A stretch of 64,000 bases of DNA from Bombardia bombarda (lineage: Eukaryota > Ascomycota > Sordariomycetes > Sordariales > Lasiosphaeriaceae). A program made the translations under genes and the position numbers. The stretch is from NCBI GenBank assembly GCA_030512295.1, contig JAULSR010000001.1, positions 7,277,001-7,341,000 on the forward strand, read 5' to 3'. Each line of letters starts with the position of its first letter. Within the stretch, counting starts at the first letter, position 1. Of the stretch, positions 1 through 10,081 are shown piece after piece. A model generated the notes under the pieces. The model was not told the DNA's origin. It saw nothing but the letters and a program-made list of their open reading frames with translations, and did no database searches.

Positions 1-2
1 GC

Positions 3-167
3 GGTCTCTCAGGGAGCCCCCAGCTACGCGAGACAGTAGTATGTGTGAGAGGATATAAGAGTGGTCCCTCAGAACGTCCCCAGCTATATGGAATAGCAAC
101 AAACGATAACGAGAGAGAAGGACCTAAAAACGGCCTCTCGGGACGTGCCGGCCTACTTGGAGCAGTA
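3..167 (+). repeat. Three degenerate repeats upstream of RT
   Basis: In the pol frame three diverged copies of a 13-residue motif are read: GLSGSPQLRETVV (3-41), SGPSERPQLYGIA (60-98) and NGLSGRAGLLGAV (129-167). They are 60-69 bp apart, between the presumed protease region and RT. This looks like a short internal protein repeat in the gag-pol linker. Function unknown. Confidence 0.5.
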
Positions 168-546
168 GAGCTAAACAGCAATACGGATAAGCTCGACGTT
201 ATACCGCCGCAGTACCGGAAGTACTAGAAACTCTTCTAAAAAGAGTTAGAAACTAGGCTACCAGCATATAGCCAGTTTGACCATCATATACCGCTAAAGG
301 AGGGACAGCACCCCAAGTTCCACCAGATTTACCCCCTAAACCAGGTTCAGGAGGCCGCACTGGAAGAATACTTGGAGGGGAACTTGCGGAAGGGATACAT
401 CCGCCCCTCAACGTCACTAGCGGGATACCCGATCCTATTCGTACCAAAGAAGGACGGACGACTACGACTTTGTGTCGACTATAGACAGCTTAACGACATT
501 ACAATCAAAAATCAATACCCTTTACCGTTAATTTCGGAATTACGCG

Positions 547-798
547 TGTAAGGACATCCCCAAGCACATCCCCAAGCACATCCCCAAGCACGTGCTCAAG
601 CACATGCTCAAGCACATGCCGGAAGCGTCCCCAAGGACATGCCAGTTATCCCACCATCTTTGTATATAAGCAGCGGCCCTGGCCCACCTTCCGTTGCGAG
701 GGCCAGGTTGAAGTCTTACGCCAATACCAGTCATTGCTCGCCTTCCCAGTTGTCTTCATTGTGACCACCTTGATCAGGCGTACCTGCCTTCTCTTACA
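547..798 (+). mobile_element. Solo LTR of a second retrotransposon nested in RT
   Basis: A 252-bp insertion begins TGTAAG and ends CTTACA, a perfect 6-bp terminal inverted pair. It is flanked by identical 5-bp direct repeats ACGCG (542-546 and 799-803), the target-site duplication. RT coding resumes directly after it. Near its start it carries a tandem array of a roughly 12-bp unit resembling ACATCCCCAAGC (about 552-630), and it has a TATA-like TATATAAG near 663. No internal coding region is present, so it is a solo LTR left by LTR-LTR recombination or a very short non-autonomous element. Orientation is not certain. Confidence 0.88.
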
Positions 799-2294
799 AC
801 GCGACAAACTACACGGAGCCTAGAATCTTCACGACGCTGGATCTAAAAGGAGCATACAATCTAATCCGAATATTAAAAAAAGAAAAGTAGAAGACCGCTT
901 TTCGAACTAAGCGGGGACTCTTCGAATATTTGGTAATACCTTTCGGACTTACCAACGCACCAGCCAGCTTCCAAGCTATAATCAACCATATCCTTCGGAA
1001 TTACTTCGATTAGTTCGTAATGGTTTATTTAAACGATATCTTAATCTTTTCGAAAACGCCAGAAGAGCATGAACGGCACGTTCACCAGGTGCTCGCGACC
1101 CTGGAGGACGCCCAGCTTCTTATGGAACCCGAAAAGGCGAAGTGGCACGTACAGGAAGTCAAATACCTCGGCTATTGCATTAGCCCTAAAAAGATTAGTA
1201 TGGACCTTGAGAAGGTACGAGCCATTCGAGATTGGCCTCGACTGTAGAACGTCAAGGACGTACGAAGCGTCCTTGGATTTATGAATTTTTATCGACGATT
1301 TGTGAAGGGATACAGTCAAGTAGCGACACCCCTCACACAGCTTACGAAGAAGGATCAAGCCTTCGAATGGAAGGAACCTCAACAGCAGGCCTTCGATAAG
1401 CTCAAGGAGCTAATTCTCTAAGAACCGATCCTTATAATCCCAGACCAAGAAAAACCTTTCGAAGTCGAAACCGATGCTTCAGAATTCGCTCTGGGAGGAC
1501 AACTTGGACAACGAGACGAGGAAGGACGACTTCACCCCGTCGCCTTCTACTCGAAGAAGCTCAACGGACCTGAGCTTAATTACTAAATCTACGATAAGGA
1601 ACTAATGGCTATTATCGAAGCCTTTAGAGAATGGAAGCACTACCTTACAAGAACTAAACATCCTGTCAAGGTCTACACGGATCATAAGAATCTGACCAAC
1701 TTCACGACCACGAAAGCCCTCAATAAACGTCAAACACGATGGGCAGAGTTTCTTTCGGAATTCAATTTCACGATTATCTATCGGAAAGGCACTGAGAATG
1801 GGCGAGCAGATGCGCTCAGCCGACGCAGTGACCTCGAACCGGATATACCCCCGCAGCAAAGTTAACTATTACGAGAGGACTCGGAAGGGAATCTGACGAC
1901 AGGACATGAGGTGTCTACCATCGCCAGAGATGAGACCCGACTGATTAAGGAAGTCCACGAAGCCAAGGCACACGGTCACCAAGGAGTGTGGAAAACCTAT
2001 CAGCGTCTCCGACAACATCACCAGTTTAAAGGAACTAGGGCTCAAATCGAGCAGGTGATCCGCAATTACGATCTCTGCAAGAAAAGCAAGGCCCCTAGAC
2101 ACAAACCCTATGGAGAACTCCGACCACTCCAAATACCCGATGCACCATGGCATTCAGTATCATTGGACTTCATCACCGGACTACCCCCTTCGACCGAGCC
2201 TCTTACGCAAACGATGTACAACAGTATCTTAGTGATAGTCGACCGACTCACTAAGTACTCGTATTTCATCCCTTTCGTCAAGGACGGAAACACG

Positions 2295-2338
2295 CTTCAC
2301 GGAATGCCACGAGAACCTTCACGGAATGCCACGAGAAC
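2295..2338 (+). repeat. 22-bp tandem duplication that frameshifts integrase
   Basis: A 22-bp unit starting CTTCACGGAATGCC occurs twice head to tail (2295-2316 and 2317-2338) with no mismatch. Since 22 is not a multiple of 3, the integrase frame shifts between the first and second catalytic aspartates. Confidence 0.92.
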
Positions 2339-3365
2339 TTATCTCCGACAGAGACAAGCTCTTCACCAGTCACTTTTGGCAAGCCCTTACAGCACGACTC
2401 GGAGTACGACACCGTCTATCCACAGCGTTTCACCCCCAGATAGACGGACAGATAGAAAGAACGAACCAGACACTGGAACAGTATCTCCGATGTTATGTCA
2501 ACTGCCCACAGAACGACTGGGTACAGTTCTTGCCGCTAGCACAATTCGCATACAACAGTGCATTCAACGAATCCACGAAGAAAACACCGATGTATACCAA
2601 CTATGGCTACACGCCTACGGTATACGGTGAAGCCAGGGAAGCAAAGGATGCCCCTGCAGCCACGAAAGCGGCCGAGCAACTTAAACAGCTGCACGAAGAA
2701 CTCAAGACAGATCTCCAATTCATCCAGCGACGCTGACAAGATACGCTAACAAACGAAGGATGAAGGGACCATCCTTTAAGGAGGGAGATAAAGTCTACCT
2801 CGCTCGTAAAAACATCAAAACAAAGCGACCAAGCGACAAATTTAACTACAAATAGATTGGACCATTCAAAGCCAAGCGAAAGATTTCAGACACTAACTAC
2901 GAACTGTCACTACCACGATCAATGCAGATCCACCCCATCTTTCATATTTCGCTTTTGGAACCAGCACCACCACGGGCACAGCTCGACAGGACTACAGAGC
3001 TCGAAGACGAAGAGGAATACGAGGTCGAGAACATCCTCGATCACCGCGGAGAAGGACCACAAACGGAGTACTTTGTGAAGTGGAAAGGCTGTGGGAACGA
3101 CGAAAATACGTGGGTACAGTACCACCGATTGAAGAAGACACCCGCTAATCCCACCACCTCATTGGACGATTACGTGAGCGACCACGCACGACCGAAATCA
3201 CGGAGAACCAATCATAGGCACTTGGCCCCCAACTGCTAACTAACATTCCGTCGCGCCCAATGAACAACGCACCAAAAACAAATCCCGCGACAACGAAGCG
3301 TCGCATACAAGACCCATTCAGTCGACCACCCCAACACTCAGCCTTTTCTTCTCCCTCTCTTCACC

Positions 3366-4736
3366 ATGGACAAGAAACGAACCTCCCCGGAGCTCTCGCA
3401 AGCAGAACTTCTGCCAACCCAAGAAGAGCAAGTTCCAGCAAATCCACCGTCGCGAAAACGACAGATCGACAGCGACAGCGACGCCGAACCTCGGACAAAA
3501 CGAGCACGGTTGACGCGGAAGAACTTGGCCCTGTTTGACAAGATGGGGAAGAAGAAGACCTCAGACCCCACGGACGACTCCAAGTCAACCAAAACCACGT
3601 CAACGACGATGTCTGGCTTTGCCGACAAAGCCTATAAGAATGGAATCCTCCGCCCACTTCACTCCAGACCACCCACGAGCCTCGACGACATTCGCAGGCG
3701 ACATGCAGCGCCTCGCGAGACTGCATCGCCTCCGGAGTCCGTATACGAGGGCTATGCCAACCGAGTCGGGAAGGCAGGTAATGAAGCAACCGTGGTCGTC
3801 GAGACCAGCGGGAAGCTGCTGAAGGAGTATGACGACAAGGGGTACAACCGAGCCTTCAGCCGATTGTTCACGAACGTCGCGCCAAACGCCGGGTACAACG
3901 ACGGTTTGTCAGCCCCGCAGCCCGACTTCGTGGAGGGTCTCGAGAAACAAGAGTTCCGCCCGTTCCAGGTCGCCGACCACATCCCTGGAGCCGCCCTCTA
4001 CCACGATGACCCCTTCTCCCTGACGCTACCGCACGTAGCCGGAGAATGGAAGGGCCCCGATGGCAGTATGAGAGAAGCAGAACTGCAAAGCGCATGCGAC
4101 GGAGCAGCCTTGGTCCACGCACGAAACCAAGCTCTCGCCTACATGGGAAAATCGGATCCCCCTGGACACGCAGCTATCACAACATTCACCACAGACGGCA
4201 CCAGTCTCAACATGTACGCTCATTACGCACTCCCATCGGAAGAAGACGAAAATACACTCGAGTACCACCAGTACAAGTATGCATCGACGAACATCAAGGA
4301 CTCCTACCAAGGACACAAAGATGGTCGAAAGGGTCTCAGGAACGCCCAAGACTACGCAAGGGAACAGGCGTACGCCCTGAAGGACCAGCTGAAGGAACAC
4401 TGGAAGCAACGCAGCACCTTCCACCCCATCGCCGAGGAAGAGCCTCTGCCCATGCCAGACGGGACTCTCGGAGAAGCAAGCGCAGACGAAGCACTCGTTC
4501 CGAACGACGAGTCGGCACTATACAACGAGGAGCCCGACGAAGGCGACTTCGAGGTAATCGAACCAAACCCTTGCCAGCCAACGCCCGCGGCTTCCGCCGC
4601 CTCACGCAAGGCGTCGCGCTCTCACGCCTCATCGGGACGAAGCCGTATCTCCGACGAGGGAGACTGTAAACGGAAAGCCTCACCACCGCCTCGTGCACCA
4701 CCCAGACCCCGAAGAAGCAAGGCGAAGCCCTACTAG
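3366..4736 (+). CDS. Uncharacterised fungal multi-copy family protein carried inside the LTR element
   Basis: A 456-codon ORF begins at CACCATGG, a strong start context, 127 bp after the chromodomain stop, and lies on the pol strand upstream of the polypurine tract. The N-terminus is charged with a nuclear-localisation-like stretch (SRKRQIDSDSD, KRARLTRKN). The central domain (about residues 230-350) has the conserved-looking blocks DGAALVHARNQALAYMGKSD, HAAITTFTTDGTSLNMYAHY and GLRNAQDYAREQAYALKDQL. It resembles a family I recall as widespread in fungal genomes (possibly the one catalogued as DUF7924); no biochemical role is known to me. The tail is acidic, then Arg/Pro-rich. A single TAG (4734-4736) cuts off a further in-frame 29 codons to TAA 4824-4826, with a WW-like block (GEYYHKHSDGTISW). 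The ORF is far better preserved than the neighbouring pol. Confidence 0.72.
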   Translation: MDKKRTSPELSQAELLPTQEEQVPANPPSRKRQIDSDSDAEPRTKRARLTRKNLALFDKMGKKKTSDPTDDSKSTKTTSTTMSGFADKAYKNGILRPLHSRPPTSLDDIRRRHAAPRETASPPESVYEGYANRVGKAGNEATVVVETSGKLLKEYDDKGYNRAFSRLFTNVAPNAGYNDGLSAPQPDFVEGLEKQEFRPFQVADHIPGAALYHDDPFSLTLPHVAGEWKGPDGSMREAELQSACDGAALVHARNQALAYMGKSDPPGHAAITTFTTDGTSLNMYAHYALPSEEDENTLEYHQYKYASTNIKDSYQGHKDGRKGLRNAQDYAREQAYALKDQLKEHWKQRSTFHPIAEEEPLPMPDGTLGEASADEALVPNDESALYNEEPDEGDFEVIEPNPCQPTPAASAASRKASRSHASSGRSRISDEGDCKRKASPPPRAPPRPRRSKAKPY

Positions 4737-4867
4737 GTCCTCGACGACGAAAGCGGAGAGTACTACCATAAACACTCCGATGGCACGATCTCATGGTTCG
4801 ACGGCGACGACAACAACGAAGATTAAGAAGCCCTACTCGGGACATCGGTCTCTGGGACATCGACCAT

Positions 4868-4881
4868 GAAGGAGGGGAGAA
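4868..4881 (+). other. Polypurine tract of the gypsy element
   Basis: A run of 14 purines ends two bases before the 3' LTR, the expected position of the plus-strand DNA primer in LTR retrotransposons. Confidence 0.75.
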
Positions 4882-4883
4882 CC

Positions 4884-5341
4884 TGTTACAACCTGCCAAG
4901 CCGTGGCAGCGTTGCAAGCACGTGACCACGATTGGTCACGACACCACGGCAAGACATGAGGTCAGGAGTGACCACAAGACAATTGACCACGGGGCAATAG
5001 CACCGAGACAAGTGGCACAGGGACCTACGGGCAGGAGGACACTAGACAACCAGGTAGTGATAGCACCTAGTGATAGCACCTGCGATAGCGCTGTGATGCG
5101 GTGTCTCAAGCGAGTCGCCGGACACAGCTCCCCAACAGGCTTGGCCTGTTGCTTGAGAATTATTTAGGAGCAGCGAGCTTCCCTCGCTACTCACACCAGT
5201 CTTTGTCTGATTCTCAGAGAAAGAGGCAACACGCTTTACGCTGCCCTTATTGCCCAAGCGCAGCCTGACTTTCTGCTAACATAAACCCTTCACCAACAGA
5301 CCCTTACCTTAACGTACCAGTGTAAGAGTCTGGGCGTAACA
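4884..5341 (+). repeat. 3' LTR of the gypsy element
   Basis: Starts TGTTAC and ends GTAACA (5336-5341), perfect 6-bp terminal inverted repeats, just after the polypurine tract. Internally it has a direct repeat of TAGTGATAGCACC (about 5055-5080) and several copies of GTGACCAC-like words. The 5' LTR is outside the window, so LTR-LTR divergence cannot be measured here. Confidence 0.85.
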
Positions 5342-7493
5342 CCGGGTAAGATTTATGCACTAATATAAACTACCGCAGACCTTTACTGTTTTTGTTAGTA
5401 TTTTACCACTGCCGTCCGTGTGACAGTCTCTTTAGTGTCGTTGGCACTTTCCCAAGTCAGAGTATTGGTTAGCTCTAACTTAGGTTCATAGATGGCAACT
5501 ACGATCATAACCAGATCTCGCACATTAACACCTTTCTTTTCGTCTTTCAAGGTGATAAAAAATGAACGCGAGCTCCCCTTCTTCTCTGAATATTAGTAGA
5601 ACCAGTTCACCTGCAGCACTGCTCACTGAATAAGCATACGTCCATCGATGACTTACTGAGCATGATTGATCGAGCATTTTTTGGTTTGATCATCTACCTA
5701 TGGTAACCTTCATCTTGCTCTGCTTGCATGTGCCGCAATGCAATAACTCGTGATACGATTATGGCTACATGTGTTTCTAGAGACAAAAAAGGAATACAAG
5801 GTGACGATCTGCCCACAAATACAGTCGAATTTGATATTATACCTGCCCATACTACTAATGGAGACTGCGCCTGTTTCAAATTACACCGCTTGCTGTGCCT
5901 TCGATGGACTCGACAATTGTTACCAAATCCAACTTGCCAAAGTCAATCCGTTCTTGGACATAATTTGCACCATTAATAGAATTAGACAGGAAAGAATTGC
6001 CGTCCTGGCATAGACTCAGGCGCATCTCGGGATTGAGCCAAAGACAGTCGAGTGTCTGCACCACTTTGCCGCCGCATTGCCATGTTTTACAAGGATGAAT
6101 GAACCGGAACGATAGATACTATTTCTCGTTGGAAGTCCATATGATTTGGTGGCCATTGGAACTAGGAGTCAGATTGGTAGACGAAATATATTATATTAGA
6201 TTCTATTTGTGGATGCCGTACCACGGCGCACACAATCATTGGGTTGAAGGACCAAGAAGCTTCCATTAGATCCCGAATCTTAGAAGATCAGACCTGGCGC
6301 AAGCAACGGGCCATGGATTTAAGGGGCTGGCCACGCTTGATCAACCTTGAAAATTTCATGAAACGAAAGCAGCTTTGACACAACTAAACTGTCTGTCTGC
6401 CTAACGTATGATGTATCCGAAAATTCAAATTCCATCACGGTCCTACAGCGGACTGCTGTTACATTCAAGTCCACGCAGGCTAAATATTGAGACCGAGCTC
6501 CGAGTTATAATAGTAGAAAAACATACGAGCACAGCCATATAATAGTCCGAGGTGGGCTCTTGGCGACCGATAAGTCATGACTAACAAGCAAATGGAAGGA
6601 ATAAGTAAGGACTTTAAGTAGTAGTATAGTAATAGACAGAAGTCAAGCCACAACAAACTACTGCGCTAAAGAACCCTCCTTCCCTATCTTGATCCCATAG
6701 GGCTGGTGACCGGTGCCAAAATCTTGTCTCACCAGCCCAGCAGCTGTTGGTCCCGTTAAAAAAGGGTCATGTCGTCGTGGACTGCAACCACACCCATGGA
6801 ACCCAGAAATGCGGCGGATATGCTTGGCAACGCCTCAGCCCCCTGTGATTGGCCCGCCGCAGTGCCATGTGGTCTTGACCGACACCCTTGTCTGCACATC
6901 ATGCCTTCAACCCACGATCGCCCCATCCCATGTCAGAGTCAGACTGCATCCCCCGAGTAAATTGGAGAGGGGGGCTTTTCCAAGTTCACGACCCACGGCC
7001 CGCCCTCGATGCACAGCACGGCAACGGCCTCCTTCTTTTTGTCCTACCCCAACAACGAAAAGAACAAGGCTCAGACTTCAGGCACCAGACCTGACACGCT
7101 CTCAATCAAGACAAGATGCGACCACGTGCGACTTACCGATTGCGACATCCGCGAGGGGGGGGGAGGCGTCCGTGATGTTGGCGCTATTGCCTGGTGGTGG
7201 GCGGCCGGGCGCATCCTGAACTCCACAAGAGATGGGGAGGAGTAACTACAAATGGCATCGTCTGGACGCGCAAGTGGACCGCAAGAGGAGAGAGAGAAAG
7301 AGAAGAAAAAAAAAATCGCATCGCGAGCTTCAAACAGAGCATGACTTTCTTATCTCCCCGTCCCTTCATCTCTTGTTCTGTTTCTGTTTACAGTCGGGGA
7401 TCGCTTCTTGGACACACCTTCCCTGATACCAAAGAAGCCTGATCTTCTGCACTGTACGGACACAGTCCTCCATCTCCATCACCTCCGCCCACC
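5342..7493. other. Gene-free AT-rich spacer after the retroelement
   Basis: From 5342 to about 6700 the sequence is AT-rich with only short random ORFs and no recognisable protein. From about 6700 to 7493 it becomes GC-richer and probably holds the promoter and 5' UTR of the SLATT gene. There is a purine-rich stretch near 7280-7315 and a pyrimidine-rich stretch just before the start codon. Confidence 0.6.
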
Positions 7494-8405
7494 ATGTCAG
7501 CCGAGGACGAGAGCTCGCCGCTGCTGGCGAACAACCCAACCGGCGGCTTCTCCACCATCACCGACGACGAAGGCAAGACCACAACCCCGCCCGAAACATC
7601 CTCCAACGACTGGGCCGTCACCGCCCCCGACGCCCCAGCACCGGTCCCGGTCCCGACCCCCGCCCCCATCGTCGCCGCACCCATCGCCGCGCCCCCCGTC
7701 ACCCGCGCCGAGACAGAAATGTCCTGGGGCGTGCCCGCCGGGCTGCCCCTCCGCCCCACCAACGACGAGAACCTGCAAATCTTCCGCCGCGCCGTCGGCA
7801 TCAACACGACCCTCTCCGGCGCCGCCGACATCCGCTCGCTCGAAGAGGGCCGCCGCAAGGCCGTCGGCATGTACGCGGCCACCATGGCCGCGCAGTCCAG
7901 CAAGCAGATGCTGCACGTCGCCCTCACGCTGCTCATCTACCTCAGCCATTTCGGGCAGATCATCATGGGCGCCTCGCTCACGGCGCTCGGCCCGACCGCC
8001 GGCGAGCACACCACCACCATCACCATCCTCGGCGCCGTCAACACGGTTATTGCGGGCGTGCTGGCGCTGATCAAGGGCCAGGGGCTGCCGGAGCGCATGC
8101 GGCAGGACCAGGCCGAGTTTCGCAAGCTGCAGGACTGGATCGAGCAGACGGAGGCGCTGCTGGCGGTGGGGGTTATTGGCAGGAATCGGAAGGAGGTGGG
8201 CATGCTGGTGCAGGTGGCGTTTAAGAAGTATAATGCGGTCAAGGAGAGCGAGGACAATAATGTGCCGGAGAATTATATTCGGGTGGGGGATGGGGTGGGG
8301 GAGGCAGGGGTGAGGAGGGGGAGGGGGATAGTCCGGATAGTCATGGGGATGGGAAGTGATTGGGGAGAGAAGGGGGTGAGGACGGATGGGGTGTGGTGTT
8401 GGTGA
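7494..8405 (+). CDS. Fungal SLATT-domain two-TM protein
   Basis: A 303-aa single-exon protein; start context CACCATGTC. Residues 1-75 are low-complexity (Pro/Ala/Thr-rich). From about residue 85 (LRPTNDENLQIFRRAVGI) to 260 the pattern fits the fungal SLATT family: two hydrophobic helices (about 140-165 MLHVALTLLIYLSHFGQIIM and 173-190 ITILGAVNTVIAGVLALIKG), then a long helix (QAEFRKLQDWIEQTEALLAV) ending near KKYNAVKESEDNNVPENY. In bacteria SLATT proteins are predicted membrane effectors in SMODS/SLOG nucleotide-signalling defence systems; the fungal role is unknown. The last 40 codons are Gly/Arg-rich, read from a G-tract, and may not be conserved. An intron or frame error near 8280 is possible. 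Confidence 0.75.
   Translation: MSAEDESSPLLANNPTGGFSTITDDEGKTTTPPETSSNDWAVTAPDAPAPVPVPTPAPIVAAPIAAPPVTRAETEMSWGVPAGLPLRPTNDENLQIFRRAVGINTTLSGAADIRSLEEGRRKAVGMYAATMAAQSSKQMLHVALTLLIYLSHFGQIIMGASLTALGPTAGEHTTTITILGAVNTVIAGVLALIKGQGLPERMRQDQAEFRKLQDWIEQTEALLAVGVIGRNRKEVGMLVQVAFKKYNAVKESEDNNVPENYIRVGDGVGEAGVRRGRGIVRIVMGMGSDWGEKGVRTDGVWCW
8281..8327 (+). other. Dense G-run tract, possible G-quadruplex
   Basis: At least six runs of four or more G on the plus strand separated by one to six bases, within the 3' codons of the SLATT gene. This satisfies the simple quadruplex pattern. It faces the 3' end of the convergent GFA gene. Confidence 0.6.
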
Positions 8406-8637
8406 TGGGTTGATGCTAAGGGCTGAGAGTTGAGGGTTGAGAGTTGGGAGGACAAGACTTGAACGTTTAATGCTGCAAGATGGATGAAAACAATGTTTGA
8501 ATATGTAGACTAACGGATGAGTGTAGAATGACAGTTATCTGAGGTGATCTGATAGCGTGTATATAGAGACAGACAGAGAGGAAAGAGGGCATGATGAACA
8601 TTTGAATCAGTACTTTGAATAATCCCCCTTGCATCAT

Positions 8638-9350
8638 CTAGTAATCCCCCAAGCATCTCGTCCCCCGACCCCCCATCCCCAGCAAGGGAATACCATCAGT
8701 CACCCCCTTGATCTCATTCTTACACCAGTAATGCCGACCACAGCCATTAGCAAGCGCCATACCATACCCACCCTCCGGCACCGACTCCGTCTCCGGCTGC
8801 GATGCCTTGTCGCCGCCAGCAGCGCCCGAACCGCGGGCCGTAGATGCCACACCCTCAGGGTGCCCTTCACCAATAAGATAGAGCGGGTCCACGGTGCCGA
8901 CGGTGAAGCACAGGTAGCTCTTATCCTTGGGCCGCCAGTAGATGAGCGAGCCGCAATCGCTGCAGAACGCGCGGTCGACGTTAGGGGTCGCGTTGAACTG
9001 TCTCAAGGTGGCGTGCGAGCCCGTGAACCTGAAGGCGGCAGTCGAGACGCGGTGGGAGACGAGAAAGAGGCCGCCTGTTTGCTTGCGGCATTGCGTGCAT
9101 TGGCACGTTTCTGACTGTTTTTGTTACTGGGTTAGACTAAGGCTGGATGTTTGTTTGTTTGTGCTTGTTTTGGCTTGTCTTGGTAGTTTGCACCGTGTAT
9201 GGATTTGATTCGTGGCGGGTGTTTGTATGTGCTACCTACCCCGGCTCGAAAGTCGTGGTCGATGGGAAATTCGACCAGGTATCGTAGCCCGCCGCAGAGG
9301 CAGCCGCCTGTGATTGTTTTGGGGGTGGGAAACGTCAATGTCGAGGTCAT
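8638..9350 (-). CDS. GFA-family (glutathione-dependent formaldehyde-activating type) zinc enzyme
   Basis: Two exons on the minus strand: 9350-9240 and 9114-8638, with a 125-bp intron (GTAGGT...AAACAG, phase 0), giving 195 aa. Zinc ligands of the GFA fold are visible: CLC (exon 1), CQCTQC at the start of exon 2, and FCSDCGSLIYW. The C-terminus has GVTDGIPLLGMGGRGTR, typical of fungal members. Bacterial Gfa speeds formation of S-hydroxymethylglutathione, but most fungal paralogues have unknown substrates, so only the fold can be assigned. The start at 9350 places the GGCLCGGLRY block 14 residues in, as usual; an upstream ATG at 9434 would add an unconvincing N-terminus. Convergent with the SLATT gene and divergent from the S66 remnant. 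Confidence 0.82.
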
Positions 9351-10081
9351 GATTGTTTGTCTGTCTTTTTGGTTCTTGTCGTGGACTGTTTCTACAGTGT
9401 AGAATAATACCTGGGGGGACATTCGCGCACACACCGAGTTCGATCTCCAATTTTATGCTCGTACCGTCCGTCATGTGGGTTCATCGGGCTGGTTGGTTAA
9501 TAACGATGATGTCAGTTTGCTTTCCATGTCCAACGAACGGGCGCGCTCTTTCAACAGCGTGCAGCTCAATCATTCGATGGACAGCCCAGGCAACGCGGGG
9601 TCGTTATCCACTGATTTACAGGGTCTTTTAGCGCCCTATGCTGAAAGGAAGACCGTTCGGGGCAAGCCGGAGATAATCGCGTTGGTGAGGTGTAAGCGGA
9701 AGTCATGCCATCCCAGGCCATGTGGACGTTACAACGTGAAAGCTTACCTATTTTGGCCTTGTACGGGATTTCAGGAGGTCAGTCCACTATCTCTTCTAAA
9801 TTATCTCTTCTAAATTAAAGCAACGCTAAATCCCAAGAGGCAGGTACATACATTTGGATCATGTTGGTTCCACTCTCCTATCGGATTTATGCGCGGGAGA
9901 AGGAAGATTGCTGACGACTTACGAAGGATTGGACTAGGCAATGAAACGATGGATTCTTCACGATCGTAATTCGCCATGCGCATTAGTAATTCATTGAGGA
10001 GTTCCTATCTAACTCTAAATCTTCTAAAAAGGCAAAATCATCACTCAATCTCAAACTAATACCTATTAACCACAGCTGAAG
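9351..10081. other. Intergenic region between divergent GFA and S66 genes
   Basis: No convincing ORF. Contains a perfect 14-bp tandem pair (TATCTCTTCTAAAT, 9788-9815). The part from 9780 to 10080 is AT-rich. Shared upstream region for the two divergent genes. Confidence 0.5.

Larger units (their letters stand above)
3..3239 (+). pseudogene. Degenerate gypsy pol: RT, RNase H, integrase, chromodomain
   Basis: Polyprotein that once copied element RNA and integrated the DNA. RT is visible from about 240 (CVDYRQLN near 470-495) to 1250, with the catalytic box reading YLND at 1026-1037 instead of YxDD. RNase H follows (about 1460-1840, with DKELMAI and ADALSR), then integrase (HHCC region 1950-2100, DFITGLPP, ISDRDKLF, FHPQIDGQIERTN) and a chromodomain (about 3010-3180, FVKWKG). 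In the main frame, stops start at 225, 237, 888, 1011, 1245, 1419, 1584, 1863 and 2853. Frameshifts lie near 821, at the 22-bp duplication 2295-2338, and near 2734. The second finger cysteine pair has lost its first Cys to Tyr (NYDLCKKSK). The 547-798 insertion splits the RT. It cannot be functional. Confidence 0.9.
1..5341 (+). mobile_element. Ty3/gypsy chromodomain LTR retrotransposon, 5' end outside window
   Basis: The order RT, RNase H, integrase with an HHCC-type finger, chromodomain, extra ORF, polypurine tract and 3' LTR is that of a Ty3/gypsy (chromovirus-type) element. The 5' LTR and gag lie left of base 1. The element ends at 5341 with a 458-bp LTR bounded by TGTTAC and GTAACA. The next bases, CCGGG, would be the right copy of a 5-bp target duplication, but the left copy is not visible. 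The element is non-autonomous: pol has nine in-frame stops, three frameshifts and a nested solo LTR. The lesions are mostly C-to-T or G-to-A type, as expected from RIP. Class assignment is firm; the family name is unknown. Confidence 0.9.

Noticed and set aside
6713..7219. 168-codon plus-strand ORF before the SLATT gene
   Set aside because: Composition is that of a translated promoter, with no domain; overlapping open frames in the other two phases.
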